Part shown: positions 50,401 to 62,815 of the stretch, one piece after another
How the letters are laid out: each line of letters begins with the position of its first letter
How positions within the stretch are numbered: position 1 is the stretch's first letter
Assembly (NCBI GenBank): GCA_964304625.1
Contig: OZ199838.1
Location: forward strand, 10,540,001-10,604,000
Direction: 5' to 3'
Length of the DNA: 64,000 nt
Origin: Kudoa neothunni
Taxonomy: Eukaryota; Cnidaria
Notes under the pieces: model-generated
Database searches by the model: none
What the model was told of the DNA's origin: nothing
Seen by the model: the letters and a program-made list of their open reading frames with translations, nothing else
Made by a program: the position numbers and the translations under genes

Positions 50401-51230
50401 TCCATTAATAAAAACATATTGAGAATCTTCTATCTTTTCTCTCTCATCAGCTCAATCCACTCTTCTACTTGCAGATCAAAATCTATATTTTCTCCCTTTG
50501 GGAGTTTTTATTACTTTTGAATACAACAATCGTTATAATGTTAAAACAACCAGTCTATACAATTCTAATAGTATTCAAGGCAGATCTTATTTTTATATCA
50601 AAGATCTTCATTGTATCAAATTAGCGTTTGATTTATTCGCTATTTTTTATAATATTTTATATTTTCAACTTTTTGGATAGAGTGGAATTTTTAAATCATC
50701 TGTTGACGCACGAGTCGTAATTTTCTTTGTTTTGAAGAAAACTCATCACGCACGACACATAAAATGCATAAAAACTTTTGATGTTTTAATTTTCCTAGAG
50801 TTAAATTGAGGCCATGTGTTACTTTTGTTATAAAGTTTATAGAGTGCCAATTAAAGTTTCTATATATCATTAATTTATGTTTTATTATGATATTACATAC
50901 GACCCATATGTTACTGTATGCGTAGCTTTTCAAAATTTGAAAAGAAAAGATTGTCATACGCAAAAATACTAAATCAATCCTAAAATTTATTTTTATTTTA
51001 ACTGTTGCAATCATTCCATGTCATTTTATGAAATATTATCATTTAGATATTCCACCAGAAGATTAGGCAAGAATACACCAAAAATATTATCTCCAGCAGC
51101 GAAGAGACTTATGATCAATCAAAAAATATCCAAAACATCAATATTGACATCGGCGACATCGAACCTGTCGAAAACGCCTACTCCAATTATTCGCGGCGTG
51201 ATTACACCCCGCAAATCGACCAAAAAATAA
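47458..51230 (+). CDS. ESS2: ESS2/DGCR14-like splicing factor
   Basis: A nuclear ES2/DGCR14 protein, a spliceosome-associated factor. Six exons join in phase: 47458-47544, 47590-47720, 47768-47970, 48033-48383, 48434-48629 and 51047-51230 (introns 45, 47, 62, 50 and 2,417 nt), giving 383 aa (human 476). Landmarks in order: PENIYVKKMEEIIEKRYFPD (family: EEYIEGLQTVIQRDFFPD); LDEFLKTYMGEDNASYEKL (family: YTSEDNASF); WKHTTENALMFNPTG (WKYKAKNSLMYYPEG); WKQGKLGIDG; PLMTWGHIDSTPCRLE (MMTWGEVENTPLRVE); TPKILSPAAKRLM; and a Thr-Pro-rich basic tail. The start is the first Met after an in-frame stop. Clathrin heavy chain follows 320 bp downstream on the same strand. Confidence 0.93.
48630..51046 (+). 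other. ESS2 intron 5 (2.4 kb)
   Basis: This intron is some 50 times longer than its neighbours. It holds a CCGGCGCTTCGCTC repeat tip at 48974 and a set of diverged repeats at 50098-50200 and 50730-50930 sharing ACGCACGACACA and ACGACCCATA words in both orientations, consistent with an inserted, decayed element. No gene is seen inside. Confidence 0.5.
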
Positions 51231-51550
51231 ACAAACTATGTTATATATGTTACACAATCTTGTTGTTATAATATTTTTGTATTTAAATGATATGATATTT
51301 TTTTTGTTTAATATGACGATTTAAGTGGATTATACTGGAAATGTTACAATTATTTCTTAGTGATTTTCTGTGATAGACTCATGCGATATAATGTTTAACA
51401 CACATTCGGTAACTTGAAAACTGTAAACAAATTTATTGAGTGATCGAATTAAGAGGATGAGTCAACAATTTCGTATTTGAATTCAACCGAATAGATTAAC
51501 GAAGTGGGTATTGAGTTAATCCTTTAATCCTGTTGGTATTGGTGTGTGGT

Positions 51551-54500
51551 ATGTCTCAGCCTGTTCCAATCACGTTTACTGAAGTTTTACAGGTGATTTT
51601 TTTGGAAAAACTGTTTTCGATAAACCATATTTGAGTAGCTTCAAAAACTTGGCGTATCACCAACCAGTATTGGGTTTTCTACAGTGAGTTTACAGTCGGA
51701 TAAGTGTGTTTGTGTTCGAGAGAAGACAGACGATAAAGCTAATGTTGTTATTTTTGATACATCCAATCCCTCAGCTGTGATCCGAAAACCTATCACAGCT
51801 GATTCTGCTATTATGAACCCTGTTTCTAAAGTTATCGCACTTAAAGCTGGAAAAAATCTTCAACTATTCGATTTGGATAACAAACAGAAAGTTGCTGCTT
51901 TTGTTGTAGTTGATGACGTCACTTTTTGGAAGTGGGTCACCAAAGATATCATTGCCTTCGTTTCTGGAGGGCATTTGTATCATTGGACCATATTGAGTAA
52001 GCATTATTTATTCTCCAACGTTACATATACTACTACCAATGGGAATTAGTGGGTAGTTTAATAATTAATAAGGGTTTTGTTTCTATTCGAGTTAATAGTT
52101 TGTTCTATTTCCTTTTAATTGTTATGGGCAATATATATATAATTGCAATGAAACTAGGTTATTTCGATTATTACTTGAGACGCCTGCGTTGTAACACAAT
52201 CAATTTAACCATTAATTCAAAAAGTAGTGATTCAATGTAGATTCCATTTGTAAATTTTTTTAATAGCACCCAGTGAATAAAAACTGACATATTTTCGACA
52301 GGTTACATTTAATTATACAGTTTTGTTGATACAAAGTTTGTAAGATTGTTTACCTTTAGTAATAGAATTAATTGATAATTAGCGACAATTAATCCTACTT
52401 TTCTTACCATGGTGCTTAGCGGCTATATCCTCGATTTTTATGAGAATTACGCTCATGTGTGATCTTTGATTATTAAAACCATATGTTTCACTGTAAATGC
52501 TATCCAATTTTTAACTTCATTCTTTATATCAATTTTCTCCTATATTTTCTGGAGGTTTGGCATTGGAGAGATTTCTGTTGTAAGCTCTGCTTAGCGTAAA
52601 CTTCGAAGTTGATCGAACATACAGTGCACAGCTCGTTTAATTTTTTATTTTCTCCTACTAAAATTTTAACTCCCATAATTACGATATATTATTTTTAGCT
52701 GATTTATTTCAGAGAAAAATTGTTAGTAAAATATAAATCCTGATAATATTTGATAAAAATTTCATTTGTGACATTCTTAGCTAAAATCTACCCTATTGAC
52801 ATGGTCGCTTTTCGTCGGAGAAATGATGTTTCGCATTTTATGGCGTAATTTGATACGGCCTAATTTTGTTTGTATAACGTAGTAGTATTTTCCCGTCAAT
52901 GATTTTAATTTTTATGCGTTTTTTGATTTTTAACAAAAAATATACATTTCCTAGAATATTTATTTACTAAATTTAAAATACGATTTTTCGGGCTTTGTCG
53001 TGAATTATATTCGTTGATATGGTGATTATGATCCTGAATGAAGCTCCTATTGAATTTAAGGTCAAAAACTTAATATATCCTTAATCAGTAAATGTAGCAT
53101 ATATTTTTCAGTTTCATTACTTTATTTTTACGGAATACTTTTTACATTTGAGTTCTTCAAGAAAAGCCCATTAGGTGTCATAATTTTAGATTTTAGTACT
53201 TATTCATTCAGGGTGTTGGTAATTTCTTTAGAAACAATGGGAGCTCAGTCTGCAATGTTTTTCTTCATATCGTCTCCTAGTATTATAGCCAGTTTACTGT
53301 TATAAAAGATGACGTAATAGTCCCTTCTGGTTATAAGCTAATATATAATTGAGTTTTTTGCCAAAATACATGCATCTTATATACATTTCATTGGAGATAA
53401 ATAAACGGTTCCATGTGAAGAAAAACAATACGTAGATATCGGATTAACTTATTATTCTAAGTCAGCTTGAATAATTTTTTTGCTTTGTTTACTAATAACA
53501 TCTAAATATTATTTACAGCGCTAATATCCACTTTCTACTAATATTAGGGATTGCGTTATGAGAAGTTGATTAATGCATTCACACCCACTCTTATTTTGGG
53601 TTGACTAATATTGTTGTAGACGATGGAGAAACAAAATCTCCAGAGAAAATTTTCCAGTTGCATTCCTCACTCTCACAAGCACAAATAATCAACTATCATG
53701 TTGACGCTACACGCAAGTGGTGCGTTCTTATTGGCGTCAATGCAGTAAATGGAAAAATTGGAGGTGCTATGCAGTTGTTTTCGGTGGAAAGAAATGTTAC
53801 ACAACCTATTGCTGGTCATGCTGCCACTTTCGCCCAATATCAGTTGGGGGAGAATCCTTCACCTAGCAACCTTTTCATATTTGGAAACAGAGACGACAAT
53901 GGAGCAAAAATACATATCATCGAAGTGGGTGGTACACCCGCCGGCAACCAACCATTTTCTAAAAAGATTGGAGATATCTTTTTCCAACCGGACGCCGTCA
54001 ACGATTTTCCTATTGCTCTACACGCTGACAATCAAAGTGGTGTGTTCTATCTACTCACCAAATCGGGCTTTATGTACATGTATGAGATTGAAACTGCCAG
54101 CTGTTTTTATGCCACCAAGATAAGTCAAGAAGTCCTCTTCGCCAGTGCCCCCACAAGCGGCCATGGATTTATGGCTATCAATCGACAAGGTACACTATTC
54201 GCTGTGAGAATCGATAAAGACAATATTGTGAACTATCTCAAGATGAAAGGATTGGATAGTCTGGCGTTCAAGATAATTGAAAGATGTGGACTGCCTGGAT
54301 CGGAAGCCATCTATCTGAATCGATTCAATAATCTATTTGCTCAGGGCCAATATGAAGCGGCCGCTAAAGTGGCCGCAAAAGCACCAAATAATATCTTACG
54401 AACCTCAGATGTTATAAGACGTTTTCAAACTGCACCTACGGCTCCGGGAAGTGCATCACCGTTGCTGCATTATTTTGGGTGTCTGCTGGAGATGGGCACA

Positions 54501-57500
54501 CTGAACAAAGATGAGAGTATTGAATTGTGTCGACCGGTGGTTCAACAAAATAAGAAAAATCTAATCGAGAAATGGCTCAACGAAGATAAACTGGAATGCT
54601 CAGCCGAACTAGGAGACATGGTGAGAAGTTTGGATCCAAATATAGCTCGTTCCGTCTATCTAAAGTGTAACGCAAGTGACAGAGTTATGCAATCTTTCGC
54701 CGAAATGGGTCAGTTCGATCAGATCGTTCTCTACGCTCAGAAAGTTGGAATTTCGCCTGACTACATTAACATCCTCAATGGTATGATCAAAAGTAATCCT
54801 GATGGTTCAGTGGAATTTGCAAAACAGTTGATTTCTTGCGATCCTCCATTGGTGGATATTTCGATGGTAGTGGATCTGTATGCGACTTATAATTTGGTGA
54901 AACAATGCACCAACTTTTTGTTGGAAGCCCTCAAAGAAGATAAACCTGAGCATGGAGCTCTCCAAACGAGGCTGCTTGAAATGAATTTGATGAACGCTCC
55001 TGCTGTTGCTGAAGCCATTTTCGCTCGAAAAATGTTTACCCACTACGATTTTAATCATGTTGCGGGATTGTGTGAACGCTGCGGTCTTATGCAACGCGCC
55101 CTCGAACATTACACCGATATCTATGACATCAAACGAGCTATTGTACATACCCATTTGTTCAATCCCGAATGGTTGGTGTTGTACTTTGGTAACCTATCGC
55201 CAGATGATTCTATGGCATGTTTGAAACTGTTGATGGAATCGAACAGTAGACAAAATTTACAGTTGTGTGCGAATATTGCTGCCAAATACAGCGATCAATT
55301 ATCCAGCAACGCTTTGATCAATCTGTTTGAATCGGTACGCAGTTTCGAAGGACTGTTTTTATATTTGGGTAAAATTGTCAACTACAGTGAAGATCCTGAG
55401 GCGCATTTCAAATACATTCAAGCTGCATGCAAAGTTGGTCAAATAAAAGAAGCCGAACGCATTTGTAAAGAAAGCAATTTCTACGATGCTGAACGTGTGA
55501 AAAATTTCCTCAAAGAATCTCGCCTTCAAGATCACCTTCCATTGGTTATTGTGTGTGATCGATACAACTTCGTTCAAGATCTTATCCTCTACCTTTACAA
55601 ACAGAATGCAATGAAATACATTGAGATGTATGTGCAGAAAGTGAATCCAACCAGATTGCCTGTTGTCGTTGGCGGACTGCTAGATTTAAATTGCAACGAT
55701 GATTTTATCCGGAATATGATTATCTCTGTCCCTGATTCCTTCAATATGATTGAGTTGGTTGAGGAAGTGAGCAAACGAAATCGTATTCGACTTTTGTTGC
55801 CTGTCCTCGAAAACAGAGTGATGAGTGGTAGTACTGATCCTTCGGTTCACTCCGCCATGGCTATGGTGTATATTGACTCCAATATTAACCCTGAAAAGTT
55901 TTTACGCGAAAACAAATACTACGATCCTGAATCCGTCGGAAAATTCTGTGAAAAGTTTGATCCCAACCTCGCCTTCATTTCCTACGGCAAAGGTTTCTGT
56001 GATGAAGATGTGCTGAGAGTTTGTTGTCAGAATAAACTTTTCAAACACTTGGGTCGGTATCTAGTGTCTAGAATGGATGAATCACTATGGAATAAGGTTT
56101 TGGCTCCAGAATTTGAATTCAGAAAACAACTAGTTGATCAGATTGTTCAGTGTGTACTGCCTGAAACCCAAGATCCTGAAATCGTTAGTTTCACTGTGAA
56201 AGCTTTCATGAAGAATGATCTGCCGAATGAGTTGGTTGAACTGCTCGATCAACTAGTACTCAACAATACCATTTTCAGCAATCACAAAAACATACAAAAT
56301 CTTCTTATTCTCACCTCCATTAAAGCCGATCGATCTCGCGTTATGGATTATGTGACCAAACTGGACAACTACGATGCTGTTGATATTGCCAATATTGCTA
56401 TCCAAAATAGTCTCTTTGAAGAAGCTTTGGCTATCTACAAAAAGAATAATCTCCACCAAAACGTTATGGAAGTTCTACTATCCAATCTTAAAGATTTGGT
56501 ACGTGCGTATGAGTATGCTGAGAGAGTTAATCAGCCAGCTGTGTGGAGCATTCTGGCTCGTTACCAACTATCCGGTGGACTTGTTAAAGAAGCCCTGATT
56601 TCGTACATGAAAGCCGAAGATCCTAACAATTATCGAGAAGTTACCGCAGCTGCAAAAGCCACTGAAAACTATGAATATCTCAAATCGTACCTGGAAATGG
56701 TCAAAATATCAATTAGAGATTCATTTGTAGACACACAATATGCATTTTGTTTGATCCGACTCGATCAACTTGATGCCTTGGACGGTTTTGTGAAGCAATC
56801 CTCCAACATTGATCTTGTAGTGTTAGGTGATCAATGCCTTGATGATGCTTACTACGAAGCTGCATTGATTCTATTCCTCGCCGCTTCCAACTATCCAAAA
56901 CTTGCTGTTGTGTATATGAAGAAGAAAGACTACACTTCGGCCATTGATTGCGCCAAGAAAGCCAACAACATAACCACTTGGAGAGTGGTTTGTTTCGGTT
57001 GTTTGGACCAACAGGAATTCGCTATCGCCAAACTGTGTTCGACATACATTGTAGTTAATCCAGATGAATTATCTGATGTGATCAACTACTACGAAAAAAA
57101 TGCCTACTTCAACGAACTACTTGAAATGTTGGAGTCTGCCACATCACTTGAACGCACTCATATGGGAATATTCACTGAGTTGGCTATTTGCTATGCTAAA
57201 TATAAACCATCCAAGTTGAAGGAACATGTAGAGCTTTTTATCACCCGTATCAACATACCCAAAGTGATTTATGCGGCCGAGCAAAGTCATCTTTGGCCTG
57301 AAACAGTTTATCTCTATGAGAAATATGAGGAATATGATAATGCTCTCAGAACCATTATCCAACATCCAGCCGAAGCCTACCATGAAACCAAATTCAGAGA
57401 TATTATCACCAAAGTTGGAAATGTCGATCTTCTGTATAAGGCGGTTACTTTTTATCTGGAACAACATCCAATGTTGTTGAACGAATTACTCAATCTTATC

Positions 57501-58218
57501 TGCCAAAAAGTGGATCCAGTGACCGTAATCAACATGTTCAAAGTGGGAGACAATGTCTCGTTGATCAAAGGCTACTTGGAATTTTCACAAAAACAAGACT
57601 CTAAATACATAAATGAACACCTCAATAAGCTCTACATTGAAGAGGGACAATATGAAGCGCTCATGATATCAGTCACCAAATACACAAACTTTGATATGAT
57701 TAAGTTGGCAGAAGAACTAGAAAGTCATGAGATGGTTGAGTTCCGCCGTGTGTCCAATTCCCTCTATAAACAATGCAATCGTTGGAACAAGTCGATAGAA
57801 TTGGCCAAAAAAAGATGGCCTCGATTCAGATGCTGCTATTTATGCCTCCGAATCTCGTGACCCTGTTCATGCTGTGGATCTTTTGATACATTTCACGTCA
57901 AACAAAATGCATGAAGCTACGATCAGTCTCCTTTACCACTGCTACGACCTTCTAAAACCTGATGATGTGCTAGAACATTGCTGGAAAAACAACATGGTTG
58001 ATATGTGCATGCCATACATTATTCAAATGTTGAGTGATGTGATTCCAAAGGTTAATGAGCTGGGCGGAAAAGTATTGGAAGAGGAAAAGGCCACCATCAA
58101 GGAACAACCTTCCATTCTATTGACAAATCCACTGATGTTGACTGGTGGACCCTCTTATTCATCCGCAATGGGCGGAAATCAGTTCAACATGCCCGGATCA
58201 GGCTTTCAGCGATTCTAA
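51551..58218 (+). CDS. CLTC: Clathrin heavy chain
   Basis: The triskelion leg of clathrin, coating vesicles at the plasma membrane and trans-Golgi. Three exons join in phase: 51551-51592 (MSQPVPITFTEVLQ), 51639-51996 (LQKLGVSPTSIGFSTVSLQS, ADSAIMNPVSKVIALKAGK, TFWKWVTKDIIAF) and 53620-58218; introns are 46 and 1,623 nt. The beta-propeller, linker, seven CHCR leg repeats (for example TRLLEMNLMNAPAVAEAIF, IYVQKVNP-type VQKVNPTRLPVVVGGLLDLN) and trimerisation end (LMLTGGPS) are all present. It is about 1,665 aa, against 1,675 in human. Oddity: at the A7 run 57807-57813 the frame must shift by one base. After AELAKK the family reads KDGLDSDAAIYASESRD, but the straight frame runs into WPRFRCC and stops at 57860. 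A homopolymer sequencing error is the simplest explanation. Confidence 0.96.
51997..53619 (+). other. Clathrin heavy chain intron 2 (1.6 kb)
   Basis: GTAAGC donor and TTGTTGTAG acceptor join TIL to NDGETKSP in phase 1. AT-rich; no inserted gene or element recognised. Confidence 0.6.
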
Positions 58219-61200
58219 ACTCTATTGAAATGACCTAAAATTATTTTCTTTATACTACCAATTCTAATGCCCCTTAAAGAGTTTTTTTCTCGCGTCATCC
58301 TTGCTTTCGTTTTTATTGTTTTTCATCTAACTTTAATTTTAATTAACTTCGTAATATATAGGTGTGATCGTTCATATTTTGATATTTTAAATTAAATAAG
58401 GTGGTTGCTCTCATCTGAATTTTAGTAAATATAAAAATTTTCATTGTTCGGGTCGGGTTGGTGGGAATTGATATTTTTTTGGCAGTGAAGATAACGCTGA
58501 TGAAAATGACTATGTGTGGCAAACCTTGCATACCTAAAAAATAGAATTTTTCATTCAGAGAAAGGAAATACAATACTAATTAACAATGGTGGTTTACTTA
58601 TAGATTAAAAAATTCGATGGTCTGTATGAAGCATGTAACCCGCAGAAAATATGGTGAATTTTTTTGAGTGACTCTTTATGAAACGAAAAGAATAAATAAT
58701 TTAAAGGATCGCCTCAATAATTCCTCCATTATTTTTGTTTTTTTCGCATGTCCAGGTGATTTGTTTGTCAATCCTCTACGTTATTCGAAAACGACCATCC
58801 TCACTCAAACGAATTATGGGATGGAAATAACTCCCGTTTTTATCAATTAAACCCTTAACTCTATAGATGTTTTGCGGTCTGAATACAATATATTACTTAA
58901 AAATTGTTATTTAGAATTGTGTAATGAGTTAGAATGGTTAAAACAATTTTATGAACCATTAACATCAAATTACAGGAAAAATGGGAATTAAATAATAATT
59001 CTATTCTTATGTATCAGAATCACATAAAAATTTTACGCTGACTCTAAAATGCATTGAAAATTAGTTTTTTATCAGATTTTTAAATTAAATAAGATAAAAA
59101 AAATTCTTAGATAGATTGATTTTTCGTGCATGAGTGAAAATTTTGATGCCAACTTCTCATTTTCTTAATTATTCCATATCTAAAATTGTTTACAACTGAT
59201 GTTTTTAAAAAGAGGTGCAACAGATTGAGTTTTAGTATATATTTTTGTCCATAAATTAGATACATTATATAATTATAATTTAATACAATAATGGTTTATT
59301 AGACAATACACAAAATGTTAACCCATGTATAACATTTTAAATTTATTTCCAAACTTTTCAATTATATATGTTAATATTTTGAATATATTACAATTTTGCG
59401 TTTGTATCAATTATATTGTATTTAATAATGCTTATTATATTTTTCAATGTGAATTCGAATATTACAATTAGAAGCCGTAATTTTCGATTAAAATCGATGA
59501 ACGTCGAAAAGCATAAAATTTTTTAATATATTTTTACATGTTTCGGTTAAAATAAAGATAATTCGTCGTTTATTTTTAGTTTTATTATGGGTAGAAAAAG
59601 AAGACCAATTGACAATTATATAGCCGGATAAATAGAGTTCATGAGGAAATCGACCCAAAAAATATATCAAAATTTGTAAACGTCGATCAACGAGAAATTT
59701 CACAGCAAGAGTGGTTGAAACTTTCACACCATAGAAATGATAAAATGATAGGTCCTGGATTTTAGAGAATAAATAAATCAAAGTATTCCATATTGTCTAG
59801 GATAGGCCAAGTTTTGGTGCATATCCCACTATCACCTACAGTCGTGGAAATAAGTTTCTCATAATCTATAAAGTAAATCTATCGCTTGATCGAATGAGAA
59901 TTCCTTAAATATTATATTCTATAAATTTTATTTTATAAAAAAATAAAATTTATATTTATATCTCTGACATTGAACATGATAATAAAGTTCTGTGTCACGC
60001 GTGTGCCAGTTTTTAAATTAAACGTCGATTTTAATCGTCAAAAATTACAGCATCTAATTAAAATTATTTTGATTTTGATTTAAAATGAAAAAAAATATTT
60101 AAAATATGGCGTTACAGAGATGGAATTATCTCTTGTTCATTTAAATTCTGAATGAACATAAAACATAAGGCACAGAAGAGTTAATAAAAAATAGTAATCG
60201 AATGAATTTTTAGATAAACCCTAAACATTTCCTCTTGTAATTCCGGATAATAAAATTTAGTGATTTCATGAAATATTTCTCAAAATTTCGGTGGCGGAGA
60301 CCCAAATTTAAACTGCTGTTTATGAGACAATGAATAATACGAAATTTACAAAATCTTGCCAATACATGAACTAAGTGATAGTAAGTGTTAGAAAACTTGA
60401 ATTCATCTTATGTTAAAATTTTATGACTAATTAAACATTGTTAAGTCGAATCTTGAGTGATAAAAGACATCGCGAAACAATTAGCTTCTAAGTTCTCCAA
60501 GTCGGATTATTTAAGATTATTGTTTGAGTAATAACCTTTTTTCTCTAAATTCCATCGATATTAATTATTTTTATTCTCAGGGTCATCTCGAATAAATTTT
60601 TTAAAAACAACGATGAAAAACATTTGGAGTTATTTATACCCAATAGGTCACTGAAGGATAAATTTTTAGTTCACAGCATATTTTTTGTTATTATTTTAAA
60701 CTTTTTACGGTTATACATATCGTTTAATTAAGAGAATAACAAATATTTTATGAATTTTAATGGAAAATGAAATATTTTACTGGTGGATTAAAGTTGACTC
60801 AGGATGTAATAGATCCTAAGTCCATTAGGAGGTTAAATTAATATGATAAGTTGAACCATATTTGTTGAATTTAATTTCTAAATGGAGAACTAACGATTAT
60901 TAGACGAAATTTATTTAGGTTTCTTATTAAATAATATTTTTGTGATAAGTTTTTATCCTTCGAATAAAAAACAATGTCTGATTGCATGGGGTAAATGTGA
61001 ATAACTGCACTCATCTTTTAAATAAACGGACTCAATTATTCAACTTTACTCTTATTTTATATATTCATAAAATTTAAATATTTATTTTTTTAAATATATT
61101 ACATTTTAACGATACTATTTTAGATAAAAATGTCAGCCATATGTACGTAGGCGATTTATATTACACAGGAATTACTACATTGAGCTAATATAAATCTTGT

Positions 61201-61530
61201 GCAAATTCAAAAAATTTTGTCTTTATTATCGGAAATTGGTAGTGAATACATATTCATGAGGTTTTAACACTAAAAATATTACTACAAAAAGGAAATGGGA
61301 ATATCATAATTCACACAACTTTAGCTGATAAGTTATTATTTACATCCAGGTTTTATCTTATCACGTAATTAGTATTTTGGGGGGTTTCTGTTATAATTAC
61401 TTTTAATTCAATTAATTCCCCGTGATGCCTCCATTAGAAAATTAGTTAAACCATAGTAATCGTGTTATTATATGAACAGATAATTATTCTGAATATCTTA
61501 AACTTCAAATAGCACATACTATCTTAAGGC
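58219..61530. other. Intergenic, mostly empty
   Basis: Contains the clathrin 3' flank and a small probable hAT remnant (see 59577). No other gene could be supported. Confidence 0.4.
59577..59910 (+). mobile_element. Possible deleted hAT remnant
   Basis: A short start-like piece (MGRKRRPIDNYI) is followed, after a degraded stretch, by GQVLVHIPLSPTVVEISFS near 59805-59860. The latter resembles the hAT C-terminal dimerisation motif (L..IP.TSA.VER.FS). The middle of the transposase is missing. Weak support. Confidence 0.35.
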
Positions 61531-61951
61531 ATGTATGACCCGGCATTCAAGCCAGCTGTGAAAACAAAAATAAAAATGGCCACATATAAAAACGATTGAA
61601 TAAGCTTCTAAAAATGCTATCCTTAGAAGAATCAATGGGATTTGGTGTTAGGAATATTGAGAAGGTGTTTAGGGATAAATTTACGGGTATCTAATCAGAT
61701 GGTGGTTTATCATAAGAAAAATAATTATGGCGATAGATATGCGATGAAAATGCACTATTATAAGTACTATAGCAACGTTTATCATAAGAGTTTATCAAAA
61801 CAAATTTCATTCGATTATTCACAGAAATTCTCGTAGGAATAGATGTTTATTCAATAGATTGATTGAAAATAAACATTATTGGTCACTAATAAAGGAGTAT
61901 TTTCGTGTAGAAAGACTAACAAGTTATTCAGAACGGAACTATTTGAGTTAA
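61531..61951 (+). CDS. Hypothetical small protein, three exons (tentative)
   Basis: Not a recognised family. ATG at 61531 opens MYDPAFKPA (to 61557). A 47-nt GT-AG intron leads to exon 61605-61686 (LLKMLSLEESMGFGVRNIEK, VFRDKFT). An 86-nt intron leads to exon 61773-61951 (TFIIRVYQNKFHSIIHRNSR, then RCLFNRLIENKHYWSLIKEY), ending in TAA. All phases match and the total is 95 codons. In DNA this AT-rich, a 58-codon open exon and GT-AG pairs can arise by chance, so this is a suggestion only. Confidence 0.3.
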
Positions 61952-62815
61952 GGTAAATAAGAAGTCGACCTGATTCATTTCTGAAATAAAGGTAATCAAG
62001 TTTATTGTTATAAATTAATGAGATTCACAGGGCTCATTAGATACTTAAATACCTAGATTTATCAAATATCAAACTTTAATTCATAAAATGTTTGATATGG
62101 TTGATATCATATACATGTATACTATTACTTATGTGAATATATTATATGGGGTGGGATAAAGTATTAGATATGATCGGAACATTTCTTAAAAATGTGATAT
62201 TTATAGTATTAACTGACCAAATTATTTTTTACAACCTTTAGAATTAGTTTTAATAACTCGTATTATCACTCTCTAGTAAATTAAAGTGTTAATCGGAGGG
62301 TCAATGCACACGTAATAGTCTGTCAGTTGACAGGTTCCATAGGTCTGATCAAAATAGATGTGATTGTTTTTAGTGTAATCTTATAAAATTAAAATCTTAT
62401 TAAATTGTCATTAGATGCCAAAATAGTAATTTGATGGTTGTTGCAATCGGTTATTCAATATATTTCTATTATTCAGTGGGCAAATGTGCTGAAAATAGAT
62501 AAGAATGTTTTAATGAGAGTATAGAAAAGATTTTTAATCAAGAATTGATGCAAAAATTTTTGATTATTATGAATAATCTTGTAGGAAATATTTAAAATGA
62601 TTATGGCCGAGCGTTAAAACATTACATTAAAGTTTGTTTGTTTAATCTAGAGCCGAGATTAGATTGAACCTATGCGAAAAAACTCTGTGACAAAAATTTC
62701 ATCCCCTTAGCAATAATTTAAAATAATCCAGAAAAGGATAAAGAGCTTATTGTTCGATCATTATTATCGTTGATAAGAGTATTCACAAGCCTACGACATT
62801 ATACAAAACCAAAAA
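61952..62815. other. Spacer before the right-edge gene
   Basis: AT-rich. Short coding-looking pieces (for example NESIEKIFNQELMQKF near 62510, and ELIVRSLLSLIRVFTSLRHY near 62735) could not be joined into a gene. The promoter of the gene at 62816 should lie here. Confidence 0.35.

Noticed and set aside
62450-62780. Extra upstream exons for the right-edge gene (NESIEKIFNQEL..., ELIVRSLLSLIRV...)
   Set aside because: No set of GT-AG junctions kept the phases, and the ATG at 62816 gives a clean start without them.
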